A DNA stretch of 64,000 bases from Parasponia andersonii (lineage: Eukaryota > Streptophyta > Magnoliopsida > Rosales > Cannabaceae): NCBI GenBank assembly GCA_002914805.1, contig JXTB01000314.1, forward strand, positions 109,244-173,243, given 5' to 3'. The notes beneath the pieces are model-generated. The model did not search any database. It was not told the origin of the DNA and worked only from the letters and a program-made list of their open reading frames with translations. Positions 46,708-59,387 of the stretch are shown here, piece after piece. Within the stretch, counting starts at the first letter, position 1. The number at the start of each line of letters is the position of its first letter. The position numbers and the translations under genes were made by a program.

Positions 46708-48720
46708 TAGAACTCAAATTGGAGCTCTAGAAAACAAGATCGATTAAAACTAATCAAGGTAATTCTACTAGTTCTTCTTCTAGGTCTTTTTCTTCAATTT
46801 CAATTCTCCACTTACTATCACTTCAATAATAGTTTCTTTCAGGTCCTCTTGAGTCCTAAAATCTAATTCTAAGCTTTGGGAATTAGTTTGGTGGAGGTAG
46901 AAGACAAGAGCTTTAACAAAAGCTTAAACTAGTCAATGTAAGGTTTAGGTTGGAGCTTGAATTTGTAGTAAATTTCTTTTATTTCAGCTCTTAAACCAAA
47001 ACTATTATTTGATGATGAATGGTCTTAGGAACCCTTATATATTGCTGAAACCATAAAATTTAGGTGGAGTATTAAATTTAAACGTAAGACTTTAAAGCTT
47101 GTTATTTATGGATTTAAGTGTATTCATGTGCAGCACATTGAGTCTTCCATATTTGTAATCTGATTTCTTAAAATCAGAGTGTATATTTTGTTGATCCTAT
47201 TAATTATTAGACTCATTTGATGGCTGGATGTGATGGCACACAAGTGTATAAGTGGTTTTAAAATTTATGTAAATTGAAAGCAATTCAAGTCCACTTAGGT
47301 TGTTCTAAGTGATCCTCTTTGATATGTATATGTGAGAATTAGATTGTAAAATATTATTGCAGGTTTAAAACCATGATTTTAATCATGTAGAATATCCTAG
47401 AAATAGGAGAAGTGCTGTCCAAATATTTATAAAATGAAATGGCACCATTTAGAGGTAAATGGACTAGTTATACAAATAATGTGCCATTTTGGATCATTTT
47501 TATGCTAATGAACTAGCATTCATATTTTAAAACTTTTGAATAGTTTTTCAATGCTAGTTATTGGCTGCTAAGTATCTTAAGTGATTGTATACTTCTGAGT
47601 CATTTTAAGATCAAGTTTCCAAAATCGGTAAAGATTTTGATTTCGGTCTTATTCAAGTATCTTGATATATTCTTTTGGTAAAATGTGCATCTTGAATAAT
47701 TGTAATCTATGATAGGTGATTAGCACACCAATCTCTAGAGGATATTGACCCTTTCCACTTTCAATTTCTATTCAGGACACAAGATAAGTAAAGACTTATA
47801 GCTGCATCACAGAAGATGTCATTATGTGAAATTTACTTATTCTTGAAAGTTATGAAATGGCATATGCATGGCATGCCTTGCATGTGAACAAGAATTTCAT
47901 TACAGAGTATTTAAAGTGAGTATCATTGTACCAATTTTAAAAGAAAAATTTTAATGGCAATTGCTAATCGATTAGAGCTAGGTAGGTAAGTCTGTTGATG
48001 CAGACTCTTCCGTTGAAGTGGGACTTGCGGATCTTATGATGTGTCTCATTGAAGCGGGACAATACTAGCATGGTGTGAGATGATTCTTTGATGAGGGAAG
48101 GAGTTTTTAAGAACCTCACATGATGGTTGCACCTTATTTTTAATCTTGGCCAGAGTGTCTACCCAATGTTATCACGACCTATCGACTTATGGGACAAGCA
48201 ATGTGCTAAGGACCTAACTATGAATAATTTTTAAGGAAAATGAACGAACTCAAATGTTTAAGAAAGAAAAGGGTACAATTGGAACTTTATGAGATTTTAA
48301 AGTATTCATAAGCACGCATAGTTTTTACTTACTGAGCTTTAGCTTATTTTAGTCTTATAATATAGATGAAGAGGCACATTTTGATTTTGACTAGCTAGTT
48401 GCCTAGCTTGCCTTTTGTCTCCATGATCATATAGATGTGGACAAGCTTGACATGTGGGTGACGGTTTTTTTGTGCTGAGATATTTAAGTGTAATATAAAT
48501 ACTACTATTAATGGCAAAATATACTGGTGAAAACCCGTTTTGTTTGTACGTTTTGTAAAGTCACTTTTATCAAGTAATACCTCACAGTTGCTTTGTCCAA
48601 AAAGTTTTGGAATATTTAAATTTTTCCCACCTTTTTATAAAACAAAAGATAATATTTAAGAAAGAATAATACTTCATAGTTTGGCTATATAGGATAATAT
48701 GGTTAAACTAGGGAGTGTAC
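46708..48720 (+). repeat. element C 5' LTR, right part
   Basis: From 46708 to about 47717 it matches 54354-55367 of the 3' LTR. The rest (to 48720) matches only the inverted copy at 55997-57000. The end, GTGTACA, is followed by AACATTAGTATTAGAGTAG, a decayed initiator-tRNA-Met primer site. Confidence 0.85.
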
Positions 48721-48909
48721 AACATTAGTATTAGAGTAGAGATTTAATCGTTTCTGAAAACTACCTACATGAGTATGATCATATGACAAAAACTTAGTCA
48801 ACTATTAAGTTTTGATTTCTTGTGTTTGCATTAAATTTGATTCCATATGTTATCTTTTTATTATTGGCTATTATGCTTAGATGTAAGTGAGATGGTAATT
48901 GTACAGGGA

Positions 48910-49960
48910 ATCATGCCAAGAGCTAAGGGTCAAACTAGTGAGCGAAAAGTGATAAGATATGTACTACTGAAAATGAGAACAACAAGGATGTTGTTATCAG
49001 AAGGTTGATAGAGTTGGTTGAGACAGAAACAAGACAATTAAAAAGGCTTATAGAAAGGGAGGAAAGACGTGGAGATCAAGCACTACCACAGGCCAAAGTT
49101 AGATAAGAAAATTATGAACCAGCTTATGAGAGGTTTAGAAAGAATAAGCCTCCAGCTTTCAAGGGTTAAACTGATCCACTATTGGCAGAAGAGTGGATTA
49201 GGAGTATTGAGGGCATCTTTGATTACATTAGAATCCTTGATTAAGAAAATGTTTCATGTGCTACTTTTATGTTCTAGATGGATGCTAGACACTAGTAGGA
49301 TTCTATGAAGTCTTTCACTGATGTAAATAGGCTTACTTGGGAATAGTTTAAGGAAATATTTTATAAAAAATATTTCAGCAATGCACACAGAGTAATAAAA
49401 GCTGCTGAGTTTGTTAATCTGAAATAGAGAAGTATGTCTGTTAGTGACTACATAAATAAATTTGAAGAGTTATCCCAATTTGCTCCACACATGGTGAGTA
49501 CAAATGAGCTAAAAGTAAACCAGTTCTTACAAGGGCTCATGGTAGAAATTTATAAGGATGTTAAGATATCTGCCCATAAAGATATGCCATATATTGAGGT
49601 TGCTGACAAAGCTCTAAAAGTAGAAGAGGCTAAGCTAAGGGTTATTAAAGCTCAAGAAATTCGCAGGAATATAAATATGGCAAGGAGAAATACAACTTTT
49701 GGAAGAGGATCTCAACCAAGGGCTAGTGAAAATAAAAGAAAGTGGCAACAGTTACAAGGAGAAAGACAAGAGCCCCAAAAACATCAAGCTACAAGCTAGC
49801 AGATACAATCAACTACGACCTAAATGACTATTTATCCTAAATGCAGGAAGGTCATCGTGGAGAATGTTTAATGGGTTTTGGTGCTTGCTTCTTGTGTGGA
49901 AAATCTAGACACTTTGCTAAGAATTTTTGAATGCTATAGATGAGTAGAAGAAAGTCCCAG
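48910..49960 (+). pseudogene. element C gag
   Basis: It contains a gag-type segment about 49320-49640 (SVSDYINKFEELSQFAPH, VNQFLQGLMVEIYKDV) and a zinc-knuckle region near 49880-49930 (CFLCGKSRHFAKNF). The order and motifs fit chromovirus gag. It is decayed. Confidence 0.75.
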
Positions 49961-49999
49961 CTTGTGTGTATAAGATGACTAAAGAGGATGCCGAGGCAA

Positions 50000-52900
50000 A
50001 CCCATCTGTTGTAGCAAGTGAGATTCTTATCCTTTTATTCCTATTCATGCATTAATAGATTCAAGGGCTACACATTGATTTGCATCACCTGCATTTGTGA
50101 GGAAATTGGGAATAACACTAGAGTACTTGAATTTGAAATATTGTATAACCATTCCGTCAAGAGAAGTTTTGTATTCTGATCAAGTTCTCAAGGCATGTCT
50201 AATTCAAATAGCTAATAAAGACTTGTGTGTAGATTTGATAGTATTAGATATGCAAGATTTTGAAGTTATCTTATGTATGGATTGGTTACCAAAATACAAT
50301 GCTACTATTGATTGCTATTTGAAGAGGGTAGTGTTTCAGCCACCAAGTACAAAGAAGTTCACTTTTGTTGCAATTAGTGGAAACTCGATGATTCTAATAA
50401 TCTTCTCAATAAAAGCAAGGAAGTTACTAGAAAGAAGATGCATGGGTTATTTAGCCAATATAATGGATACTAGAGAGGAGTTAAAAGTGAAGCCTGAGGA
50501 AGTGCTGGTAGTTAGTGAATTTTTTGATGTATTTCCTGAAGAATTGTTTTGGTTACCACTTGATAGAGAGATATAGTTTGTTATTGACTTATTTCCCGAT
50601 ATGACTTCTATTTCGAAAGCTCCTTACAGAATGGCTCTAGCAGAGTTGAAGGAATTGAAAGTACAATTACAAGATTTATTGGACAAGGATTTTATTCGCT
50701 CAAAATTTTCACCATGGGGTACTCTAGTTTTGTTTATAAAAAAGAAATATAGGACTATAAGGCTTTGCATTGATTATAGAGAGCTGAATAAGGTCACAAT
50801 CAAAAACAAGTATCCTCTTCCAAGAATTGATGATATGTTTGATCAACTACAAGAAACTTCTATGTTTTTAAAGATTGACTTAAGATTAGGATACTACCAG
50901 CTAGAAATTAAGGAGGAAGATATTACAAAAATAACTTTCAGAACCAGATATGGACATTATGAGCATTTAGGATTAACTAATGCCCTAGCTACTTTTATGG
51001 ACATGATGAATAGAGTGTTTAAAGATTTCTTTTCATCGATGATATTCTGATTTACTCACACACAAGAGAGGAGAATATGGAAAATTTGAGGACCGTTTTG
51101 AGAATCCTTAGGGAAAAGAAGTTGTATGCTAAGTTTAAGAAGTGCGAATTCTAGTTAAAGAAAGTTAACTTTCTTGGTCATGTGGTTTTTGAAAATGGTA
51201 TTTCTATGGATCCAACGAAAGTTGAAGTTATGAGTTATTGGCTAAGACCTATAAATATTTCTGAGATTCATAGCTTCTTAGGATTAGTTGGTTATTATAG
51301 ATATTTTGTTGAAGGTTTCTCAAAGCTGGCTTCTCCTTTGACTCATTTAACAAGGAAGAATGTGAAGTTTCAATGGAATGAAAATTATGAAAGGAGTTTT
51401 GAGGAATCAAAGTATCATTTGGTAACAGCCCCTATACTTTTAATATCGTCAGGATCAGGAGGATTTGTTGTTTATAGTGATACCTTGAAGAAAGGTTTAG
51501 GATGTGTTCTGATGTAAAATAGCAAGTCATTGCTTATGCGTATAGGCAATTGAAGGAATGTGAAAAGAAATATCCTACTCATGATTTAGAGCTAGCAGCA
51601 ATTGTTTTTGCACTAAAAATTTGGAGACACTATCTTTATAGGGAGAAATGTGAGATCTATACAGATCACAAGAGTCTAAAGTACTTCTTTACCTAAAAAG
51701 AACTGAATATGAGACAAAGAAGATGGTTTGAATTGGTGAAAGATTATGACTATAAGATTACCTATCATCTAAGAAAAGCCAATGTGGTTGCTAATGCTCT
51801 AAGTAAGAAATCGTTGTTTGCTATGAGTACTAAGTACGTTGATATAAAACATCTCTTAATGGATTTACATAAGTTAGAGTTAGAGATTATGCCTACAGGT
51901 CTAACAGGAAGATTGGCAGCTCTTACTCTGCAATCAGCAATTCTAGAGAGTATTAAACAAGGCCAGAATATGGATTCCTATTTGTTGAATATAAAGAGTA
52001 AGATAGAATCTAGAAAAGAAGTAGTCTTTTAGATTTCTAGTGATAGTATAATCATATATAGAAATAGATTGTGTGTGCCTGGTGGAATTGTTAGAAATGA
52101 GATATTGACAGAAGCTCATACCACTCTCTACTCTATCTATCTTGGCACTACAAAGATGTATAGAGACTTAAAGATGCATTATTGGTAGTCAAGTGTAAAG
52201 AAAGATATGGTTGGGTTTGTAGAGTAGTGTCTCACATGCCAATGAGTTAAAGTTGAGCATCAAAGACCTACAGGGAAATTAAAGCATTTAAACATTCTCC
52301 AGTGTAAATGGGAAGAGATTGCTATGGATCTTGTTGTTGGACTTCCTAAGACAACTAAGGGACATGATGCTATTTGGGTGATTGTGGATAGATTTACCAA
52401 ATCAGTTCATTTCCTTCTTGTTAGAATAACGTATAACTTGGACCAGTTTTCTCGGTTATATATTCAGGAGATTGTGAGACTACATGGTATTCCGAAAGTT
52501 ATCATTTCTAACAGAAATTCTAGATTTACTTCAAAATTTTGGAGGAGTGTCCAAGAGGTAATGGGTACAAAATTCGCATGTAGTACAACTTTTCATCCTC
52601 AAACTAATGGGTAATCAAAGAGAACTATATAGACCCGTGAGGACATGCTTAGAGTTCGTGTGTTGGATTTCCATAGATCTTGGAGCAAATACTTGCCACT
52701 TATAGAATTTGCTTACAATAATAGTTACCAAGCTTTCATTAAAATGCCCCCATATGAAGCATTGTATGGAATAAATCTCCTATTCATTGGGATGCGATGG
52801 GGGAAAGAAAATTTCTGGTTCCAGAATTAATAAGAGAGACAATTGAGGCAGCAAAAAAGATTCGAAAAAGGATATTAGCTGCTCAAAGTACACAGAAACA

Positions 52901-53390
52901 TTATTCAGATTCTCAAAAAAGAATACTAGAATTTAACATTGGAGATAAAGTACTCTTGAAGTTTGCTCCCATAAATAGAATAATGAGGTTTGGGAAGAAA
53001 GGAAAACTAAGTCCCAGATATTTAGGTCCTTTTGAAATAGTCGACAAAGTTAGAGATGTTGCCTATAGGCTCGCTTTGCCACCTTTATTATCGAATGTAC
53101 ACAATGTATTTCATATCTCTATGTTAAGAAGATATATTTCAAATCCTTCACATGTTCTGAATTATGCACAATTGGCGCTAAGTCAAGACATTAGTTACGA
53201 GAAACATCTACTGAAGATTTTAGATACAAAGGAAAAGAAACTTAGAAATAAGAAAATCCCTTTGTTCAAAGTACTGTGGAAGAACCATAAAGGGGAAGAG
53301 GCTACATGGGAAAGAAAAGAAGAGATAAAAATTAAGTATCCACACTTATTTGGGTATTCAAATTTTGAGGACAAAATTTTATACGAAGGG
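50000..53390 (+). pseudogene. element C pol with C-terminal chromodomain
   Basis: Protease remains at about 50030-50300 (VILCMDWLPKYNATIDC marks its end). RT at about 50590-51130 shows [35 protein letters not shown] and the FIDDILIYS catalytic motif (about 51033-51059). RNase H at about 51380-51830 includes the HLRKANVVANALSK type end. Integrase at about 52050-52980 has DLVVGLPKTTKGHDAIWVIV. The tail at 53180-53370 reads LDTKEKKLRNKKIPLFKVLW...EEATWE, a chromodomain of the type that directs chromovirus insertion to chosen chromatin in the living family. It is a fossil with many breaks. Confidence 0.85.
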
Positions 53391-53396
53391 GAGAAT

Positions 53397-55367
53397 TGTG
53401 GTGCCCAAGATTCTCACATACATACTAAGCAAGTAATAAACATGTTTTAATTGTATATTAGGTATCTAGAAATTCATTAATACCACTTTCATAGTAATAT
53501 GCTCATTCATTATGTTACATGCATTTGCATAAATGTTATTTCACTAGTGCTTGTTGAAGTGCCTCGATATAGTGTAAAAGTTTAATAACCTCAGAAAGAG
53601 AGCTCAGTGTGCTAAAAAAATAAATAATATATTTATGAAGATAAAACTATGTGAACATGCATTAAGATCATATCTGTTGATAACTTGGTCAAATATTAAT
53701 TTTTCGGTAAAATGCATTTTTTCGAAGCCAAACTCATAGTGCATTTAACATGTCAAACAACTTTGATTTAATATTTAGAACTCATTTATAGCATTTTATT
53801 TGCTGGCCCTAGGTAAGTACAAGGTGACAGTCATTGTACTGAACTATGTTTAATTACACTAAGCTAGCTTATATTCAGCTTAATCGCGCAATGTCATCTT
53901 TGTGCATTCTAATAATTAAGCCTTGATACTATATTTGTACTATTAATTGGAGTCTAATTGACTTATTTTTATATTTAATGAATGGTTATGGGACTAGATT
54001 TTACTAGATTATAATAAGATTGGCCATATGGGATTATAGGTCAAAGTATGATTAGTTTTCATCTTCTAAGTTAGGTTTCACCAACTTTAGTTAAACTTGG
54101 GTGTATAGGAGTGACCAACAATGTGGTAACTATGCTAAGGATTTTTTAGAGCTAGAGACATAGAAAGTAATATACAAAATACCAAAAATACCCCTTAGAG
54201 ATTAAGTTATGCCTTTGCTTAGCCATTAAGTATTGATTTTGGACCAAATCTTGTCATTCTCTTTCTCTTTCTCTCCAGCCATGACCTGAATCTCTCTACC
54301 TCATTTTTAGACTTCTCTTAACTTCTATTAGTCATATCCAAGAGTTTCTAAGTGGTAGAACTCAAATTGGAGCTCTAGAAAATATGATAGATCAAAACTA
54401 GTCAAGGTAATTCTACTAGTTCTTCTTCCTAGGTCTTTTTCTTTAATTTTAATTCTTCACTTGCTACCACTTAAATAAGAGTTCCTTCAGGTCTTCTTGA
54501 GTCCTAAAATCTAATTCTAGGCTTTGAGAATCAGTTTTGTGAAGGTAGAAGGCAAAAGCTTCAACAAAAGCTCAAACCAGTCAAGGTAAGATTTAGGTGG
54601 AAGCTTAAATTTGTAGTAAATTTCTTTTGTTTCAGCTCTTAAATCAAAATTATTATTTGATGAATAATGGTCTTAGGAACCTTTATATATTATTGGAAAT
54701 ATAAAAATTAGGTGGAGGATTAAATTTAAACCTAAGGAATCAAAGCTTGCTATTTATGGATTTATGTATTTTTATGTCTAGTAGATTAAGTTTTCAATAT
54801 TTGTAATCTGATTTCTTAAATGCGGAGTGTATATTTTGTTTATCCTATTAATTATTACACTCATTTTATAGGTAGTTGTGAGAGCACACAAGTACAAAAG
54901 TGGTTTTAAACTTTGTGTAAATTGAAAGGAATTCAAGTCTACTTAGGTTTCTAAGTGATCTTCTTTGATATGTATATATGGGAATTAGATTGTAAAATGT
55001 TATTACAAGTATAAAACCATGATACATATGGAATGTCTTAGATATAGGGAAAGTACTGTCCAAATATTTATAAAATGAGATGACACCATTTAGAAGCAAA
55101 TGGACTAGTTATACAAAGTGATGTGCCATTTTGAATCATTTTTGTGCTAATGAATTAGTATTCATATTTTAATAATTTTAAATAGTTTTTCAATACTAAT
55201 TATTGGATGCTATGTACCTTAAGTAATTTGTACACATCTGAGTTATTTTAAGATCAATTTTTCTAAATCGGTAAAAGTTCTGATTTCAATCTTGTTCAAG
55301 TATCTTGATGCATTCTTTTGGCAAAATGTACATCTTGAATAATTGTAATTTATGATAGGTGATTAGC
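53397..55367 (+). repeat. element C 3' LTR, truncated
   Basis: Starts TGTGGTGCCCAAGATTC after the polypurine tract and follows the 5' LTR (without its insertion) up to GATAGGTGATTAGC. It is then cut by another LTR start at 55368. The remaining 1 kb is not present in plus orientation in the window. Confidence 0.85.
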
Positions 55368-55996
55368 TGTGATGTCCAAGTTTCTTACATACATAATAAG
55401 CCAATAATAAATATATTCATTTTATATAATAGACATATCATAAAACTAGTATCAATTTTATGATAAATTGCTCATTTTGAACGTTAAATGCTTTTAATAT
55501 ATATTATTATACTAATGGTTGTTAAAGTGTTCTCATGCAGTGTAAAGGCTCAGTACCCTCAGAGAGAGAGCTTGGTGTGTGAAAAAAATAAATAATATAT
55601 TCATGAATAATAATACTATATGCACATGCATCAAAAACCATGTCTATTGATAACTTGGTCAAATAGTCGTTTTTCGGTAAAATGCATCTTTCACGCTTTT
55701 CGGACTCAAATTTACTGTACATTTAGCACATCAAATAGCTTTAATTTAATGTTTAGGACTCATTTCTAGAATTTTTAAAAATTTCAGGTAAGCACGAGAT
55801 GGCAGTCACTGTACTGAACTGTGTTTAATTATACTAAGCTAGCTTAGATTCAGCTTAATCATGTAATGTTATCTTTGTGCATTCTATTAATTGGGCAATT
55901 ATACTATGTTTGAACAATCAATTAAAGTCTAATTGACTTTCTTTTTATGTTTAATGATTGGTTATGAGGCTAGGTTTCATCAAATTACAATAAGAT
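55368..55996 (+). repeat. LTR fragment of the element C family, plus strand
   Basis: TGTGATGTCCAAG... is a diverged copy of the first 630 bases of the element C LTR. It begins exactly where the element C 3' LTR stops and ends where the inverted LTR at 55997 begins. Confidence 0.8.
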
Positions 55997-57957
55997 TGTA
56001 ACACCCCATAGTTTAAGCATATTGTCATATACAGTCAAACTATGAAGCATTATTCTTTCTTAAACATTATCTTTTGTTTTGATAAAAAGGTGGGCAAATT
56101 TTGAACTTTCTAAAACCTTTAAACAAAAGCAACTGCTTGGCATTTCTTGTTAAAAGTGTCTTTACAAAATGTACAATCAAAAGAGGTATTCACCAGTCTA
56201 TTTTGCCATCAACAATAGTATTTACATTACACCAAAATATCTCAAAACAAAAATGTCGCCCACAGGTCAAGCTCGTCTACATCTGTATGCTCATGGCGAC
56301 AAAAGGTAAGACAGGAAACCAGCTAGTCAATACCAAAATATGCCTCTTCATCTGTATCACAAGACTAAAATGAGCTAAAGCTCAGTAAGTAAAAACTATA
56401 CATGCTTATGAATGCTTTAAAATCTCATAAAGTTTCCATTGTACCCTTTTCTTTCTTAAACATTTGAGTCCATGCATTTTCCTTAAAAATTATTCTTAGT
56501 TGGGCCCCTTAGCACATTGCTTGTCCCATAAGTCGATAGGCTGTGATAACATTGGATAGAAACTCTAGCCAAGAGTAAAATAAGTTGCTACCGTCGTGTG
56601 AGGTTTTTTTTTGAAAACTCCTTCCCTCATCAAAAGGGCATCTCACACCACGCTAATATTGTCCCGCTTCAACGAGACACATTATAAGATCCGCAAATCC
56701 CGCTTCAACGGGAGAGTCTGCATCAACAGACTTACCTATCCAGCTCCGACAGACTAACAATTACCATTAAAACTTATCTTATAAAATTGGTACAATGGTA
56801 CTCACTTTTAAATACTCTGTAATGAAATTCTCAATTTGCATGCAAAACGTGCCATGCATATGCCATTTTATAACTTTCAAGAATAAGTAAGTTTCACATA
56901 AATACATCTTCCATATAATTCTTATGATGCAGTTGTAAGTCTTTACTTACCTCGTGTCATGAATAGGAATTGATAGTGGAAAGAGTCAATATCCTCTAGA
57001 GATTGGTGTGCTAATCACCTGTCATAAATTACTATTATTCAAGATGCACATTTTACAAAAATAATGCATTAAGATACTTGAACAAGACCGAAATTAGAAC
57101 TTTCACCAATTTAGGAAACTTAATCTTAAAATGACTCCGGAGTGTATGAATCACTTAAAGTACTTAGCAGCCATTATCTAGCATTGAAAAACTATTCAAA
57201 AGTAGTAAAATATGAATGCTAGTTCATTAGCACAAAAATGATCCAAAATGGCACCTAATTTTATAAAACTAGTTCATTTGCTTCTAAATAGTACCATTTG
57301 GTTTTAAAAATATTTGAACAGCACCTCCCCTTATTTTAGGACATCCCCACATGATTAAAATCATGGTTTAAGACCTGTGGTAGTAATCAACAAACCAATT
57401 CCCACATATACAAATCAAAAGAAATACTTAGGATAACATAGAAGCACATTTTAAATCTTTTTCGGTTTAGACAAGTTTAAAACAATTGGTTCACTTGTCT
57501 ATGACTACAAACAGTAGCTAAATTAATAGAATAAATAATAGAATCCATGACATATCCATTGTAAGTTGAGAAAGTCAGATTACAAGTATAGAAAGCTTAA
57601 TACACCCACGGAAATACTTGAATCCACAATTAACAATTTTGGGGCTCTAGGTGTAACCTGAATTTCCTACTTAAATTCTATGTTTCCAGCAATATATAAG
57701 GATTTCTAGGACCATTATTAATCAAATAATTACTTTGGTTTAAGGGCTAACACAAAAGAAATTAACTATAAGTTCAAAATCATACATAATGCTTACTTTG
57801 ACTAGTTTGAGCTTTTGTTGGAATTCTTGCTTTCTACCTCCACCAAACTGATTTTCTAGGCTTAGAATTAGATTTTTGGACTTAAGAAGACCTGAAGAAA
57901 CCATTATTTAAGTGGGAAAAAGTAGAGAATTGAAATTAAAGGACAAGACTTAGAAAG
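55997..57957 (-). repeat. LTR fragment of the element C family, inverted
   Basis: Begins TGTAACACCCCATAG (the LTR 3' end on the minus strand) and matches, inverted, the 5' LTR from 48720 back to about 46770. The far end breaks off near 57957. The short plus-strand frame at 56101-56373 within it is a shadow. Confidence 0.85.
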
Positions 57958-58330
57958 GATCTCATCCATATTTAAATTTGAAATCAAATCTATTTAAATA
58001 TGTGATCCTATTCATATTAAAATAGTCGTTTAAATTTCCTTAAATCTAGTGATCTTATCCTTGATTTAAATTTATTTAAATTGAGGATCTTATCCTTAAT
58101 TTAAATCCTTCCATAAACTAAGGATCTCATTCTTAATTTAAATTCAAATGTTTAAATTTTAAAATTAGAGAATATAGGATTTTCTGATAGAATCTTATCC
58201 TATTAGATTAGTTACCAAAATTTAAATTTCAAAAATTAGATAAGGCAACAAACTCAAATTTCCTAAATTATCTCGGATTCAAAATTTAAATAAGGAAATT
58301 TAAAATAGGAAATTATCTAAAATAGATAAT
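57958..58330. repeat. degenerate GGATCTTATCC / TTAATTTAAAT repeats
   Basis: The phrase GATCTTATCCTTAATTTAAA recurs about five or six times at irregular spacing of about 40-50 bases with much decay. No gene is seen. Confidence 0.55.
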
Positions 58331-58440
58331 CTGACATCAACGACATCGGGATGCTGATCGGAACGCCGCTGCATAGTTCGGAATAAGCTAAAGGTCTGAA
58401 TGGGAAATCATAACGAGGACAATCCTCGAGATGTCATGTA

Positions 58441-58540
58441 GCCACGCTCGGGACAATCATGAGCACTGACGGGCTCGCATAATGCTACGCAACCTCGCTC
58501 GGGACAAGTACAAAGCGACAACGGGCTCACGTAGATTTCG
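58441..58540. repeat. 51 bp x 2 tandem repeat
   Basis: CGCTCGGGACAA occurs at 58445 and 58496, followed in each copy by a GGGCTC.C phrase. Confidence 0.7.
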
Positions 58541-58786
58541 ACGACAAGCTTACGAGACAGCATGCATGTGGCTATAGAGGCGGGCAAAGTGGCACGGCTA
58601 TGGATACGAGACATCGTTGTATGTGGATGTGTAGCCATACCCACGTACAACATAAAGAAAAGATCCTCGAGGATGTCATGCAGTAACGTACGGAACTAAT
58701 TCCACACGCCAATAGGTCACACACGACATTGGCATATCTACGGGCACAGGACGATGCGACCACAAGACTGGGATGAAGGCCACGCG

Positions 58787-58951
58787 GCCATGGGAGCAGG
58801 TCAACACCCATGCGGCTAGCACACAAGGTGCCACTTGCACAGCCATGGGAATGGGCTGATACCCATGCAGCTATCGCATAAGGTGCCAGCCGTGCGGCCA
58901 CGGGAGTGGGCCAACATTCGTGCGGCTAGCGCATAGGGTGCCACCCGCGCA
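58787..58951. repeat. 55 bp x 3 tandem repeat, GC-rich
   Basis: Copies start at 58787, 58842 and 58897 with an exact 55-base period (GCCATGGGAGCAGG / GCCATGGGAATGGG / GCCACGGGAGTGGG), each with GCGGCTAGC-like and GGTGCCA phrases. Confidence 0.85.
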
Positions 58952-59370
58952 GCTGTCATGTAGGTCTCTCTGCCGTAGCAACACGGGTGGCGTGCACGAC
59001 ATTCAGCATTTTCGAATCCGAAAAATCCATAACTTAATTTTCAAACAGTTTTTCTCAAAAAGTATGGCATAATTAAATATCAAATGACTTTCTACGTACA
59101 ATTTTATCAGGAATATAAATCATAAACACATAGAAAATCAAGAACATGCTAGAATCATAATCAAAAACAAATCACATGATCATAAACTCATAGTAACATC
59201 TAATTGATTATCATTTAAACTCATTAAATCAATCAATCATTATACATAATAGAGCATACTCATAAACATGAACAAGGCCAAACATAACCACAGAGATTAT
59301 CATGGAAATCAAAGATCATCAAACTTTAAGAGAATAAACACGAACAAGATAAGTTAGATCATCGAAAACC

Positions 59371-59386
59371 TTTGCTCTGATACCAA
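59371..59386 (-). other. copia primer-binding site
   Basis: TTGGTATCAGAGCAAA on the minus strand, the canonical initiator-tRNA-Met complement, two bases after the LTR end. Confidence 0.85.
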
Positions 59387-59387
59387 T

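Larger units (their letters stand above)
42001..55367 (+). mobile_element. Ty3/gypsy chromovirus C (Tekay/Del type), broken
   Basis: The 5' LTR begins TGTGGTGCCCAAGATTC at 42001 and ends GTGTACA at 48720, including a 3.7 kb insertion. Gag-pol runs about 48910-53390. The polypurine tract is ACGAAGGGGAGAAT (53383-53396). The 3' LTR starts at 53397 and is cut off at 55367. The net LTR length is about 3 kb and pol ends in a chromodomain, both typical of the Tekay/Del lineage. Over the first 230 bases the two LTRs differ at roughly one base in nine by eye, so the element is several million years old. The coding part has more than about ten breaks. Confidence 0.85.
58331..59370 (-). mobile_element. 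leader / interior of the copia-type element next to the LTR at 59388
   Basis: Lies on the interior side of the primer-binding site at 59371-59386. The 650 bases at 58331-58980 are unusually GC-rich and repetitive and show no gag motif; 59000-59370 is AT-rich leader. Minus-strand frames of 81 and 109 residues (58408-58901) are Cys/Ala/His-rich repeat read-through and are not accepted as genes. It could be a non-autonomous element or a leader cut off at 57957. Confidence 0.5.

Noticed and set aside
49069-49308. 79-residue plus-strand frame as a host gene
   Set aside because: It lies in element C's gag head region, between the primer site and gag proper, in a frame without similarity.
58408-58901. 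Minus-strand Cys/His/Ala-rich frames of 81 and 109 residues
   Set aside because: Read-through of GC-rich tandem repeats with a few stops; no gag or host domain is recognisable.
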